Below the pieces are notes generated by a model, which was not told where the DNA came from, did no database searches, and saw nothing but the letters and a program-made list of their open reading frames with translations. A stretch of DNA of 64,000 nucleotides, from positions 1 to 64,000 of the forward strand of contig NZ_JAHCAQ010000019.1 in assembly GCF_019634845.1 (NCBI RefSeq), given 5' to 3'. Below, in pieces: positions 9,573 through 18,421 of the stretch. A program made the translations under genes and the position numbers. The stretch is from Dokdonella sp. Lineage in GTDB: Bacteria > Pseudomonadota > Gammaproteobacteria > Xanthomonadales > Rhodanobacteraceae. Positions within the stretch are counted from its first letter, which is position 1; every line of letters begins with the position of its first letter.

Positions 9573-10490
9573 TCAGGCGCGCTGTCGGCGCGCGGCAAAC
9601 GCGATCAGTCCCAGCGCCAGCGCGATCAGCGCCCACGGCGCATCGACCGGTGCCGTATTGGGGGTGCCGAGCGGACCGGTACACGGTGCGGGACCGGCCG
9701 TGAAACCCTTCATGCCAACCTTGCGCAGCGATTCGGGGCCGGTCAGCGCGCCAACCCTGTGCAAGCGGCCGCTGTTCGGGTCGATCGTGGCCAAGTCGCT
9801 CCAGTCGGCCAGTGGCATGCTGTCGTTCTGCGGCGGCACGTAGTTGAGCACGGCCCACAACGTGCCGTCGTTGCCGAAACCCAGCGCCACCGAGTTGATC
9901 CAGCGGGTCGCTTCGGCACCGAATTCGCCGATCCTGCTGGCCGCGCCGGTGCGCGGATTGATCCGATACAGGGCGTGGTCGCCCTTGGACCCTGCGCCGA
10001 ACAGTTCACCACCCCGCTCGGCCAGACCGCTGATCGCGACGCCGGTGTCGCCGATGCGAGTGGCCGCGCCCGTGGCGGGATCGACCGAATACAGCGTGTG
10101 CAGTACGCCCGAGGTCAGGTACAGCGCGCCGGTGCAGGTGGCCGTCATGCCAAGATCGAGCGCGTCGTACTGGCCGCTGCCACCGCCAATGCCAAGCAGG
10201 CCGATCGGCGTCGCCACGCCGCTGCCGGCGTCGATGCGCACGAGCGCCTTGAGCGAGCTCGCCACCGCGAACAGGCTGCCATCGGGCATCGTGCTGAGGC
10301 CGCTGATGCCGGCGATGGTCTGGCCGCCATAGCGACCAGCCACGCCGACCTCGCTGGCGGTGTGTGCCGGCAGCTCGATGCGATACAGGGTGTCGAATGC
10401 CTCGCCGTAGGCGAGCGATGCCGCCCGCGCCGACGGTAGGACGGCGACGGCGATCAGTCCTGCTGCGATGTAGCAGGTCAATGCGCGCAT
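9573..10490 (-). CDS. Exported beta-propeller-like protein with CTERM-like anchor
   Basis: 305-residue protein of unknown function. Residues 1-23 are a signal peptide ending in SARA. The body has repeated segments of the form LYRINPRTGAASRIG and LYSVDPATGAATRIG, suggesting four or more propeller-type blades. The C-terminus has a short spacer, a hydrophobic helix starting VDAPWALIALALGL and an RRQR end, the tripartite layout of IPTL/PEP-CTERM-like sorting signals. The upstream flank, shared with hemH, is A+T-rich near the start codon (CATAACAATAACA), so the promoter is probably there. Confidence 0.65.
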   Translation of the reverse strand: MRALTCYIAAGLIAVAVLPSARAASLAYGEAFDTLYRIELPAHTASEVGVAGRYGGQTIAGISGLSTMPDGSLFAVASSLKALVRIDAGSGVATPIGLLGIGGGSGQYDALDLGMTATCTGALYLTSGVLHTLYSVDPATGAATRIGDTGVAISGLAERGGELFGAGSKGDHALYRINPRTGAASRIGEFGAEATRWINSVALGFGNDGTLWAVLNYVPPQNDSMPLADWSDLATIDPNSGRLHRVGALTGPESLRKVGMKGFTAGPAPCTGPLGTPNTAPVDAPWALIALALGLIAFAARRQRA

Positions 10491-10645
10491 GGCGGCGTGT
10501 TATTGTTATGTGTAATCGTCTGCGCCACGGTGGTCCGCGGTCGCGGGGCCAGTCTAGCAGCAAACCCACGGTCTTTTGCCAGCGCCGGCGCGGACGGGCC
10601 CCGGCCCCGGCGTTTTTCCCCTCCCGAGCACGACTTTTCCCGACG

Positions 10646-11758
10646 ATGCCGCGTTATCAAGGACAGTCCGGCTTCCGCCATGGCGAGACGGCTGCGGCCG
10701 CCGTGCTGCTGGTCAACCTCGGCACGCCGGCGGCGCCGACCAAACGGGCCGTGCGGCGCTACCTGGCGCAGTTTCTCGCCGATCCGCGCATCGTCGAGCT
10801 GTCGCGCTGGGCCTGGTGGCCGATCCTGCACGGCGTCATCCTGCGCCTGCGTCCGGCCCGCTCGGTCGAGCTGTACCGGCACATCTGGACCGAACAGGGT
10901 TCCCCGCTGGCGGTTGGCATGGCCGCGCTGACGACCCGGCTCGAGGCCGCCCTGCGTGCGCAGCGGTCCGGCCCGATCCTCGTGCGCCACGCGATGCGCT
11001 ACGGCGGGCCGGCAATCGACACCGTCATGCGCGAGCTGGCCCAGGCCGGTGCGCGGCGCCTGCTCGTGCTGCCGCTGTTCCCGCAATACTCGGGCACCAC
11101 CACGGGTTCGGCGATGGATGCGGTCGGCGCCGAGTTGGCAACCTGGCGCTGGCTTCCGGACCTGCGCTTCGTCGCCGGCTACCACGCCGCGCCACGCTAT
11201 ATCGAAGCGCTGGCACGCAGCGTCGAGGCGCACTGGCAGCGCCATGGCCGCGCCCAGAAGCTCGTGGTGTCGTTCCACGGCACCCCCGAGGCCTATCTCA
11301 AGCGGGGCGATCCCTACTACTGCCAGTGCCAGGAAACCGCGCGGCGCCTGCGCGAGCGGCTGGGCCTGGACCAAGCCGGCATGATCGTGAGCTTTCAGTC
11401 GCGCGTGGGGCGTGGCCGCTGGCTCGGCCCCGCCACCGATGCGACGCTGGCCGACCTGCCGCACGATGGCGTGCGCCATGTGCAGGTGCTATGCCCCGGA
11501 TTTGCCGTCGATTGCCTCGAGACGCTGGAGGAAATCGCGCTGAGCAACCATGCCCGCTTCCTGCATGCGGGCGGCGAGCGGCTCGAATACATCCCTGCGC
11601 TCAACGACGGCGCCGACCACGTGGCGGCCCTGGTCGACCTCATTCTGCGCAACAGCGGCGGCTGGCCCGAGTTCGCCGCCGACTGGGACGGCGCCGCCGC
11701 CGCCGCGCAGGCGCGCGCCGCCCGGACACGCCACGAACAGCTGCGTGATGGTCGCTGA
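10646..11758 (+). CDS. hemH: Ferrochelatase
   Basis: Inserts ferrous iron into protoporphyrin IX, the last step of protoheme synthesis. 370 residues. Conserved features are LLVNLGTP near the N-terminus, the LPLFPQYSGTT loop, the active-site-His segment VVSFHGTP, the YYCQCQETA segment, and the catalytic CPGFAVDCLETLEEI motif. The frame stays open upstream, but the ATG at 10646 fits the family start. The stop overlaps the next gene by 11 bases. Confidence 0.95.
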   Translation: MPRYQGQSGFRHGETAAAAVLLVNLGTPAAPTKRAVRRYLAQFLADPRIVELSRWAWWPILHGVILRLRPARSVELYRHIWTEQGSPLAVGMAALTTRLEAALRAQRSGPILVRHAMRYGGPAIDTVMRELAQAGARRLLVLPLFPQYSGTTTGSAMDAVGAELATWRWLPDLRFVAGYHAAPRYIEALARSVEAHWQRHGRAQKLVVSFHGTPEAYLKRGDPYYCQCQETARRLRERLGLDQAGMIVSFQSRVGRGRWLGPATDATLADLPHDGVRHVQVLCPGFAVDCLETLEEIALSNHARFLHAGGERLEYIPALNDGADHVAALVDLILRNSGGWPEFAADWDGAAAAAQARAARTRHEQLRDGR

Positions 11759-12590
11759 AGAACTGCGCCTGGAGCTCGGCCACGCGGTGCTGGCCGGCAA
11801 GCGCTGGGGTGATCCGCAACGGCCGCCGCTGCTGGCGCTGCACGGCTGGCTCGACAACGCCGGCAGTTTCGACGCCTTGGCACCGCGGCTCGCCACGCGC
11901 TGGCACATCGTCGCGCTCGACCTGCGCGGCCATGGCCAGTCCTCGCATCTGCCGCCAGGCGCCTGGTATCACTATGTCGACTATTTCGACGACATCCGCG
12001 CGGCGCTCGATCGACTCGGCTGGAGCCGCGCGAGCCTGCTCGGCCATTCGCTCGGCGGCGCCCTGGCCAGCCAGTTCGCCGCGCTGTATCCCGAGCGGGT
12101 CGAGCACCTGTTGCTGATCGAGAGCCTGGGCCCGCTCACCTCGACGCTGGAAGACGCTCTGCCGCGGCTGCGCCAGGCACTCGACCAGCACGTCGCGTTC
12201 GCGGCGCGCCGGCCCCTGCGCGTGTATGCGACGCTCGAGGCGGCGATCGCGGCGCGACGTGCCGCCAACGACCTGTCGGAGGACGCGGCGCGCGCCCTCG
12301 TCACGCGCGGCGTGCGCGCGGTCGAGGGCGGCTGGGTGTGGTCGAGCGATCCGCGCCTGACCGTGGTGAGCCCGCAGCGCTACACCGAAGACGAAGTGCT
12401 CACGACGCTTGCGGGCATCCGCGCGCCGACCCGGCTCGTGCTCGCGCAGCCGCCGACGAGCTATCTGCCGACCGCGATGATGGATGCGCGCGCCGCACGC
12501 GTGACCGGCCTGCGCGTCGAACACCTGCCCGGCAACCACCACCTGCATCTGGAGCATGCCGCCGCGGTTGCGGCGGCGCTGCTGGATTGA
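11748..12590 (+). CDS. Alpha/beta hydrolase
   Basis: 280-residue alpha/beta-fold hydrolase. The oxyanion region LLALHGWLDN and the nucleophile elbow GHSLGGALAS (Ser in GxSxG) are clear, and HLPGNHHLHLEH near the C-terminus supplies the catalytic His. The substrate is unknown; an esterase or serine hydrolase activity is likely. The ATG lies inside the end of hemH, so the two are co-transcribed and probably translationally coupled. Confidence 0.85.
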   Translation: MVAEELRLELGHAVLAGKRWGDPQRPPLLALHGWLDNAGSFDALAPRLATRWHIVALDLRGHGQSSHLPPGAWYHYVDYFDDIRAALDRLGWSRASLLGHSLGGALASQFAALYPERVEHLLLIESLGPLTSTLEDALPRLRQALDQHVAFAARRPLRVYATLEAAIAARRAANDLSEDAARALVTRGVRAVEGGWVWSSDPRLTVVSPQRYTEDEVLTTLAGIRAPTRLVLAQPPTSYLPTAMMDARAARVTGLRVEHLPGNHHLHLEHAAAVAAALLD

Positions 12591-12624
12591 GCGGTCGCCG
12601 CCAGCGGCGGCGCGCAATGCCACG

Positions 12625-12643
12625 GCGCCACTGCGCGTGGCGC
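12625..12643. terminator. Hairpin between convergent genes
   Basis: GCGCCAC-TGCGC-GTGGCGC, a perfect seven-pair stem with a five-base loop, in the 59-base gap between two convergent genes. It has no T run on either side, so it may be a weak or factor-assisted terminator rather than a classical intrinsic one. Confidence 0.4.
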
Positions 12644-12649
12644 GGCCAG

Positions 12650-13420
12650 TCAGGCCTGGATCAGGCGCGTGAGCTCGGCCTTGAGCGCCTGGCCGTTGAG
12701 ACGCAACCAGTCACGCTGCTCATGCCAGTCGGGCATGAGGCTTCCCACCAGCGCCCAGAAGCGCGGCGAATGGCTGCGGATGCGCAAGTGGCACAGTTCA
12801 TGGATGACCACGTAGCGCAGCGCGGCAGGCGGTGCGAGCGCGAGGGCGAGATCGAGCGTGACGCGGTCGCGCGTGTCGAGACTGCCCCACAGGCTCTTGA
12901 GCGGGCGCAGCTTGACGGCGGTCGGCGCGCGCTCGAGCTCGGGGCAGTAGCGGGCGAGATGGCGGCTCACGTCGCGGCGAATCTGCGCCTCGAAGAACGA
13001 GCGCAGCAGCGCGCGTGCGGCCGGCAGCGTCGACTTGCCGTGCGGCGCGGGCAAGGTCAGCACGAGCCGGTCATCGAGCTGTTCGATCCGCGGCCAGGCG
13101 CCATCGCGCCACGACAGGCGCGTGGTCTCGCCGCGCAGCGGAATCACGGTGGCCGCGCCGGGCTTGAGCGGCGGCGGCGCCGCGCTGAGGCTGAGTTCGT
13201 CGAGCTTGCGTTCGAGCCACTCGCCGTGGCGGCGCAGGAACGCGACGATCTGCGCGGGATGCGTGCCTTCGGGATAGGTGACGCGGGCACCGGCCGGCGT
13301 CACGGTCAAGCGCAGGCGGCGCGCCTGCGGGTGACTCTTGCGCAGCACCTTGATCGTCTCGCCGTCGGCAGTGTCGAGTTCGAGGTAGTTCTGCGCGTTG
13401 TCCACTTCTGTTTCCTCCAC
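12650..13420 (-). CDS. YgjP-like (M48-type) zinc metallopeptidase domain protein
   Basis: 256-residue protein of the YgjP/DUF45 family. The zinc-binding HELCHLRIRSHSPRFW segment carries HExxH (HELCH) plus the downstream His, and SLWGS corresponds to the family SRWGS motif. Family members are predicted soluble zinc peptidases often linked to helicase or restriction genes; no substrate is known. It lies 15 bases downstream of rdgC on the same strand, so the two may be co-transcribed. Confidence 0.85.
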   Translation of the reverse strand: MEETEVDNAQNYLELDTADGETIKVLRKSHPQARRLRLTVTPAGARVTYPEGTHPAQIVAFLRRHGEWLERKLDELSLSAAPPPLKPGAATVIPLRGETTRLSWRDGAWPRIEQLDDRLVLTLPAPHGKSTLPAARALLRSFFEAQIRRDVSRHLARYCPELERAPTAVKLRPLKSLWGSLDTRDRVTLDLALALAPPAALRYVVIHELCHLRIRSHSPRFWALVGSLMPDWHEQRDWLRLNGQALKAELTRLIQA

Positions 13421-13435
13421 TGCGGGGCGGTGCCG

Positions 13436-14353
13436 TCAATCGCGGTCGCCCGGCCGCAGGATGCCGAACCATTGTTGCAGATGTGCGAGCAGGTTTTTGA
13501 GTTCCAGCGTCATCAGCGCAAACGCGGCGGCGAGTTCGGCCTCGGCCGATTCCTTGCTATCTTCGCCCAACGTGTCGAGAACTACGTCAAAAAACCGTAA
13601 TTTCCGTATTATGAGATCCTCGCCGAGCACGCAGCCGAGCCGTTCGTCGAAGTTGAGGCCGAGCTGGAACACCTGCTTGCCCGACTTCAGATGCTCCCGC
13701 ACCTCGTCCGATTCAAGCTCCTGGCGCCGACAGCGCACGATGGCGCCGGCCTCGGCCGGATCGCGCAGTTCGACCTCGTCGCCGAGGCTGAGGCCTTGCG
13801 GCAACTTGCCGTCCGTGAGCCAGCCCGTCATCAGCGCGCGCGGCGAATCGGCCGGACTCATCGGCGTGGCCGGAAAGCGGCCCAGTGCCTCACGCAACTG
13901 GCTCACCACGTCCTCGGCGGCCTTGCGGCTGGCGCTGTCGACCACGAGCCAACCGTCCTGCACATCGAGATAGGCATGCACGCGCGAGGGTCGCACGAAC
14001 GCGCGCGGCAGCAGCTCGTCGATCACTTCCTCCTTGAGGCGCTTGCGTTCCTTGGCGCCAGGTCGGCGGCCTTGCTTGGCGTTGATCGCATCGATGCGCG
14101 CGGCCAGTTCCTCGGCCACCACCACGCCCGGCAGCAGGCGTTCCTCGCGGCCGAACGCGACCAGCGCGAACTGGCCGCTGCGATGCACGAGCGATTCGTG
14201 ATTGCGTCCATACGGCGATACGAAGCCGTGGGTGGCCAGTTCGAGTGGCCCACATTCGCGCAGGCGCTGGTTGGCGAGCGCCTGTTCGAGCGCCTGCAGC
14301 GGTCGGCCGAGCGTTTCCGGAAAGCGAAACAACGTGAGGTTGCGAAAGAACAT
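13436..14353 (-). CDS. rdgC: Recombination-associated protein RdgC
   Basis: 305-residue nucleoid-associated DNA-binding protein that forms a ring and limits RecA activity. It begins MFFRNLTLFRFP, exactly the usual RdgC start, which decides the ATG at 14353 although the frame is open further upstream. Other hallmarks are LATHGFVSPYGR and DGWLVVDSAS. Length matches the family (about 303). Confidence 0.96.
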   Translation of the reverse strand: MFFRNLTLFRFPETLGRPLQALEQALANQRLRECGPLELATHGFVSPYGRNHESLVHRSGQFALVAFGREERLLPGVVVAEELAARIDAINAKQGRRPGAKERKRLKEEVIDELLPRAFVRPSRVHAYLDVQDGWLVVDSASRKAAEDVVSQLREALGRFPATPMSPADSPRALMTGWLTDGKLPQGLSLGDEVELRDPAEAGAIVRCRRQELESDEVREHLKSGKQVFQLGLNFDERLGCVLGEDLIIRKLRFFDVVLDTLGEDSKESAEAELAAAFALMTLELKNLLAHLQQWFGILRPGDRD

Positions 14354-14476
14354 GGTCGGGACCGGTATCGGGAAGGGGGAAGCTGGAGACATCGGGCGAT
14401 GCTGACGGCGAGGCCCGCCGGCACCGGGCCGGTGCACAGTGGAACAGGGTCGGGTCGCAGCCGCTGCGACGATGCG

Positions 14477-15349
14477 TCAGGCGGGTGCCGCTTCGCCTTG
14501 GCGCGTGTTGTCGCCGGCGAGCCAGGCATGGGCATCGGCGCGCACCTCCGCGCGCGCGCCCAGGCCCGCGAAGTCGAACAGGTTGCGGTCGGCCAACTGC
14601 GACGGCGCCACGTTGCCGATCGCGCGGAAGATCGTCTCGATGCGGCCCGGAAACTTCGCGTCCCACTCGGCGAGCATCGCCTTGATCGTCTTGCGCTGCA
14701 TGTTTTCCTGCGAGCCGCACAGGTTGCAGGGCATGATCGGAAAGCCCTGCTGGTGCGCGTATTCGGCAAGGTCGCTTTCCGCGCAGTAGGCGAGCGGGCG
14801 GATCAGCACGTTGCGGCCGTCGTCCGAGCGCAGCTTGGGCGGCATCGCCTTGAGCGTGGCCTGGTGGAACAGGTTGAGGAACAGCGTCTCGACGATGTCG
14901 TCGCGGTGGTGGCCGAGGGCAATCTTGCTGAAGCCACGCTCGGCCGCGTAGGTGTAGAGCGAGCCGCGGCGCAAGCGTGAGCACAGGCTGCACTGGGTCT
15001 TGCCCTCGGGGATCACGCGCTTGACCACGCTGTAGGTATCCTGTTCGAGGATCTCGAACGGCATGTCGATGCTGCGCAGATAGGCAGGCAGGATGCCGGG
15101 GTCGTAGCCAGGCTGCTTCTGGTCCAGATGCACCGCGAACAGCTCGAAGCGCACCGGTGCGCGCGCCTGCAGCTTGCGCAGGATGTCGAGCAGCGTGTAC
15201 GAGTCCTTGCCGCCCGACAGGCACACCATCACGCGGTCGCCGTCCTCGATCATGTTGAAATCGGCGATGGCCTGGCCGACCTGGTGGCGCAGGCGCTTGG
15301 CGAGCTTGGCGGCTTCGTGCTGTTGCTTGCGATCGATGACGGCGTTCAT
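14477..15349 (-). CDS. ttcA: tRNA 2-thiocytidine(32) synthetase TtcA
   Basis: Adds sulfur to cytidine 32 of certain tRNAs using an iron-sulfur cluster and ATP. 290 residues. The PP-loop SGGKDS is at 45-50; the two cluster-binding CxxC pairs are C120/C123 (CSLC) and C208/C211 (CNLC). The ATG at 15349 gives the family start (an MNAVIDRKQ-like N-terminus); the frame runs on upstream but overlaps the divergent phoB. The gene is divergent from phoB. Confidence 0.95.
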   Translation of the reverse strand: MNAVIDRKQQHEAAKLAKRLRHQVGQAIADFNMIEDGDRVMVCLSGGKDSYTLLDILRKLQARAPVRFELFAVHLDQKQPGYDPGILPAYLRSIDMPFEILEQDTYSVVKRVIPEGKTQCSLCSRLRRGSLYTYAAERGFSKIALGHHRDDIVETLFLNLFHQATLKAMPPKLRSDDGRNVLIRPLAYCAESDLAEYAHQQGFPIMPCNLCGSQENMQRKTIKAMLAEWDAKFPGRIETIFRAIGNVAPSQLADRNLFDFAGLGARAEVRADAHAWLAGDNTRQGEAAPA

Positions 15350-15434
15350 GGCAGCGGAGTCGAGGGGTGGGCGGCGCCGGACGCGGCGCATCGGCCTGCC
15401 ATTGTAAACGCGGACCCGCCGCTGCCGCCGCGCA

Positions 15435-15468
15435 TCGTCATGCCGCTGTAACATTCGCGCGCTGCAAT
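15435..15468 (+). promoter_or_regulatory. Pho box and -10 of the phoB promoter
   Basis: TCGTCAT (15435-15441), a 4-base spacer, then CTGTAAC (15446-15452): two heptamers spaced 11 bases, as in the Pho box consensus CTGTCAT-N4-CTGTCAT. Ten bases further is TGCAAT (15463-15468), a four-of-six match to the -10 element. The Pho-box-to-10 distance is the known class II PhoB architecture, where the box replaces the -35. This implies autoregulation of phoB. Confidence 0.6.
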
Positions 15469-15497
15469 AGCGCGATCCCGGCCGACACCACGACCCC

Positions 15498-16187
15498 GTG
15501 CACAAGCGCATCCTGATCGTAGAAGACGAGGCTTCGATCCGCGACATGCTCGCCTTTGCGCTGCGCAAGGCCGGCATGGAGGCGATCCAGGCCGGCGACG
15601 CGCAACAGGCGCTGGTGGCGCTGGCCGACCACGCGCCCGACCTGATCCTGCTCGACTGGATGCTGCCCGGCACCACCGGACTGGAGCTTGCGCGACGGCT
15701 GCGCGGCGACGGGCGCACGGCCACCGTACCGATCATCATGCTGACCGCACGGGGCGAGGAAGTGGACCGCGTCGCCGGTCTCGAGGCGGGCGTGGACGAC
15801 TATGTCGTCAAGCCATTTTCCGCCCGCGAACTGGTCGCGCGCATCCGCGCGGTGCTGCGCCGGGCGCAGGGCGACGACGGCAGCGGTTCGATCGCGGCGG
15901 GCGGCTTGCGCATCGACGGCCCGGCGCACCGGGTGTACGCAGGCGACGTCCGCATCGACATCGGCCCGACCGAATACCGCTTGCTGCACTTCTTCATGAC
16001 GCATGCCGAACGCGTGCACTCGCGCGCGCAACTGCTCGACCAGGTGTGGGGCGGCAGCGTGTACATCGAGGAGCGTACGGTCGACGTGCATATCCGGCGG
16101 CTGCGGCAGGTGCTCGAGCCATTCGCCCTCGATGGCCTGGTGCAAACCGTGCGCGGCACCGGTTACCGCTTCTCGGTGGCGCCGTGA
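15498..16187 (+). CDS. phoB: Phosphate regulon response regulator PhoB
   Basis: 229-residue OmpR/PhoB-family transcription factor. The receiver domain (1-120) has the acidic pair D10/E11, the phosphoacceptor D53 (LLDWMLPG) and K105 (KPFS). The winged-helix domain (about 130-229) ends [11 protein letters not shown] start. It begins a phoB-phoR-pstSCAB-phoU cluster, and a Pho box lies upstream. When phosphorylated it activates the Pho regulon during phosphate starvation. Confidence 0.95.
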   Translation: MHKRILIVEDEASIRDMLAFALRKAGMEAIQAGDAQQALVALADHAPDLILLDWMLPGTTGLELARRLRGDGRTATVPIIMLTARGEEVDRVAGLEAGVDDYVVKPFSARELVARIRAVLRRAQGDDGSGSIAAGGLRIDGPAHRVYAGDVRIDIGPTEYRLLHFFMTHAERVHSRAQLLDQVWGGSVYIEERTVDVHIRRLRQVLEPFALDGLVQTVRGTGYRFSVAP

Positions 16188-17236
16188 GCGACCACCGCGC
16201 GCGCTTGCGCCGCGTGCTGGCGCAACGACGCGCCCTGCAGGCGGTGGCGGCGCGCGCGCCGGATGCGCTGGTGGTGCTTGATGCCAACGGTCGCGTCGAG
16301 TGGTGCAACGCGGCCGCCTGCCACCTGCTGCAACTGTCGTGGCCCGCCGACCGCGGCATCGATCTGGCGGCCCGACTCGGCCCGGCCGAGCTCGGTCACT
16401 GGTTGCGCGCCGGCCATGGCGAGGGCGACGACTTGGCGGCGCCTGGCGATGCAGCCGTGCGTTTGCAGGTGACGCTGCTGCCGTACGCTGCCGGCGGCCA
16501 GGTGCTGCTGGCGCGTGACGTCAGTCGGATCAGCCGACTCGAACAGGTGCGCCGCGACTTCGTGGCCAACGTCTCGCACGAACTGCGCACGCCGCTGACC
16601 GTGATCCACGGCTACCTCGAACTGCTCGATCCGGAGGATGTGCCGGCGCTGGCGCCGGTGCTCGGCGAGATGCGCGTGCAATCGCAGCGCATGCGCCAGA
16701 TCGTCGAGGACCTGCTGGCCCTGTCGCGGCTGGAGATGGAGCGGCGCCTGCCCGAGGAGCACATCGGCATGACGACCCTGTTGCAGACCCTGCGCAACGA
16801 GGCCGAGGCGCTCAGCCAGGGACGCCACCGCATCACGCTGCATGACGATGCCGGACTCGACCTGCTTGGCTCACCCACCGACCTGCACAGCGCGTTCTCC
16901 AACCTCGTCAGCAATGCGGTGCGGTATACCCCGACCGGCGGCGCGATCGGGATCCATTGGCGCCGCACCGCCGGCGGTGCCGAATACGCCGTCACCGATA
17001 CCGGCTTCGGCATTCCGGCCGAGCACCTGTCGCGACTGACCGAGCGTTTCTACCGGGTGTCATCGAGCCGTTCGCGGGCGAGCGGCGGCACGGGCCTTGG
17101 GCTGTCGATCGTCAAGCACGTGCTCAGCCTGCACGACGCCCGCTTGCACATCGCCAGCGAGCCCGGCCGCGGCTCCACCTTCACCTGCTGCTTCGACGCC
17201 TCGCGCCTGCGCGAGGCCACCGCCGCCGCGAACTGA
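16184..17236 (+). CDS. phoR: Phosphate regulon sensor histidine kinase PhoR, without membrane segment
   Basis: 350-residue histidine kinase coupled to phoB by a GTGA overlap. A PAS-like segment (about 20-115, APDALVVLDANGRVEWCN) is followed by the HisKA domain with H132 (VSHELRTPL) and the HATPase domain (SNLVSNAVRYTP, DTGFGIP, GTGLGLSIVKH). E. coli PhoR has 431 residues with an N-terminal membrane hairpin and charged linker. Here the PAS domain starts at about residue 20 and no hydrophobic segment is present. The open frame further upstream overlaps phoB and also lacks one. The kinase is therefore predicted to be soluble or attached through partners. Confidence 0.92.
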   Translation: MSDHRARLRRVLAQRRALQAVAARAPDALVVLDANGRVEWCNAAACHLLQLSWPADRGIDLAARLGPAELGHWLRAGHGEGDDLAAPGDAAVRLQVTLLPYAAGGQVLLARDVSRISRLEQVRRDFVANVSHELRTPLTVIHGYLELLDPEDVPALAPVLGEMRVQSQRMRQIVEDLLALSRLEMERRLPEEHIGMTTLLQTLRNEAEALSQGRHRITLHDDAGLDLLGSPTDLHSAFSNLVSNAVRYTPTGGAIGIHWRRTAGGAEYAVTDTGFGIPAEHLSRLTERFYRVSSSRSRASGGTGLGLSIVKHVLSLHDARLHIASEPGRGSTFTCCFDASRLREATAAAN

Positions 17237-17304
17237 CCACGCGCCGACGCGGCCCGGCATCGCCCCGGGCACGGTGCGCCTATGCGCGCCGTTGCCATGG
17301 CCGG

Positions 17305-17360
17305 CTGTCATCGCACTGCAACCTGCGGCTCATCGAACCGCAACCTGCGGGCCGTCCAAT
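17305..17360 (+). promoter_or_regulatory. Array of four 11-bp Pho-box units and -10 of the pstS promoter
   Basis: Four heptamers repeat every 11 bases: CTGTCAT (17305), CTGCAAC (17316), GGCTCAT (17327) and CCGCAAC (17338), each followed by a 4-base spacer. This is the tandem Pho-box layout known for strongly PhoB-activated promoters. Ten bases after the last heptamer lies TCCAAT (17355-17360), a four-of-six -10 match. The predicted transcription start is near 17367, which supports a pstS start codon downstream of it. Confidence 0.75.
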
Positions 17361-17395
17361 ACGCCGCGTCAACCACGATGCAGCAGGAGCTCCGC

Positions 17396-18421
17396 TTGAA
17401 TACCCATACCCACCATCTGGGCCGCTGTGCCCTCGCCATCGCGCTGGCGTGCGGCATCGGCAGCGCCCACGCCACCGACATCACCGGCGCCGGTTCGAGT
17501 TTCGTCTATCCGATCCTGTCGAAGTGGGCCGCTAGCTTCGCCACGCAGAGCGGTCATCGCGTCAACTACCAGTCGATCGGTTCGGGCGGTGGCATCGCCC
17601 AGATCAAGGCCGGCACGGTCGACTTTGGCGCGACCGACATGCCACTCGACAAGGCCGACCTCGAACAGCACGGCCTGGCGCAGTTTCCCGACGTGATCGG
17701 CGGCATCGTGCCAGCCTGCAACGTGGCCGGTGTCGCGCCGGGGCAACTGGTGCTGAGCGGTTCGGTGCTGGCCGACATCTTCCTCGGGCGCATCGGTGAA
17801 TGGTCCGATCCGGCGATCGCCGCGCTCAATCCGGGCCTGACCCTGCCGAGTGCCAGGATCACGGTCGTGCATCGTTCCGATGGCTCCGGCACCTCATTCA
17901 ATTTCACCACCTACCTGTCGCTGGTGAGTCCGCAGTGGAAGACCGCGGTCGGCAGCGGCAGCACCGTGCAATGGCCGGTCGGCATCGGCGGCAAGGGCAA
18001 CGAGGGCGTGGCGGCCTACGTCAAGCAGTTGCCGAACTCGATCGGCTACGTCGAGTACGCCTATGCCGTGCAGAACCAGCTTGGCTACGCCCGCATGCGC
18101 AACGCAGCCGGCACGCTGGTCGAACCCGGGCGCGACAGCTTCCAGGCGGCCGCAGCGAGCGTCGATTGGGCCAAAACCGAGAACTTCGCGGTATCGCTGG
18201 CCAATGCCCCTGGCGCAACCGCCTGGCCGATCACGGCCACCTCGTGGGTGCTGATGCGCCGCCAACCGCAGGATGCGACCCATGCTGCCGTCGCACTCGA
18301 TTTCTTCCGCCACGGCTGGACGGCCGGCAAGTCCGCTGCCATTGCCCTCGACTACGTGCCACTGCCGGACACGCTGGTGCAGCAGATCGAGGCGTACTGG
18401 CACATGCACATCAAGTCGTGA
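17396..18421 (+). CDS. pstS: Phosphate ABC transporter substrate-binding protein
   Basis: 341-residue periplasmic phosphate-binding protein. A signal peptide (residues 1-22, ending GSAHA) precedes the mature start TDITGAGSSFVYPILSKW. Phosphate-binding loops are visible: GAGSSF, SIGSGGG and HRSDGSGTSFNF. I chose TTG at 17396 because AGGAG lies six bases upstream; an ATG at 17378 adds six residues but has no Shine-Dalgarno sequence. It is the first gene of pstSCAB-phoU and has a Pho-box array upstream. Confidence 0.94.
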   Translation: MNTHTHHLGRCALAIALACGIGSAHATDITGAGSSFVYPILSKWAASFATQSGHRVNYQSIGSGGGIAQIKAGTVDFGATDMPLDKADLEQHGLAQFPDVIGGIVPACNVAGVAPGQLVLSGSVLADIFLGRIGEWSDPAIAALNPGLTLPSARITVVHRSDGSGTSFNFTTYLSLVSPQWKTAVGSGSTVQWPVGIGGKGNEGVAAYVKQLPNSIGYVEYAYAVQNQLGYARMRNAAGTLVEPGRDSFQAAAASVDWAKTENFAVSLANAPGATAWPITATSWVLMRRQPQDATHAAVALDFFRHGWTAGKSAAIALDYVPLPDTLVQQIEAYWHMHIKS

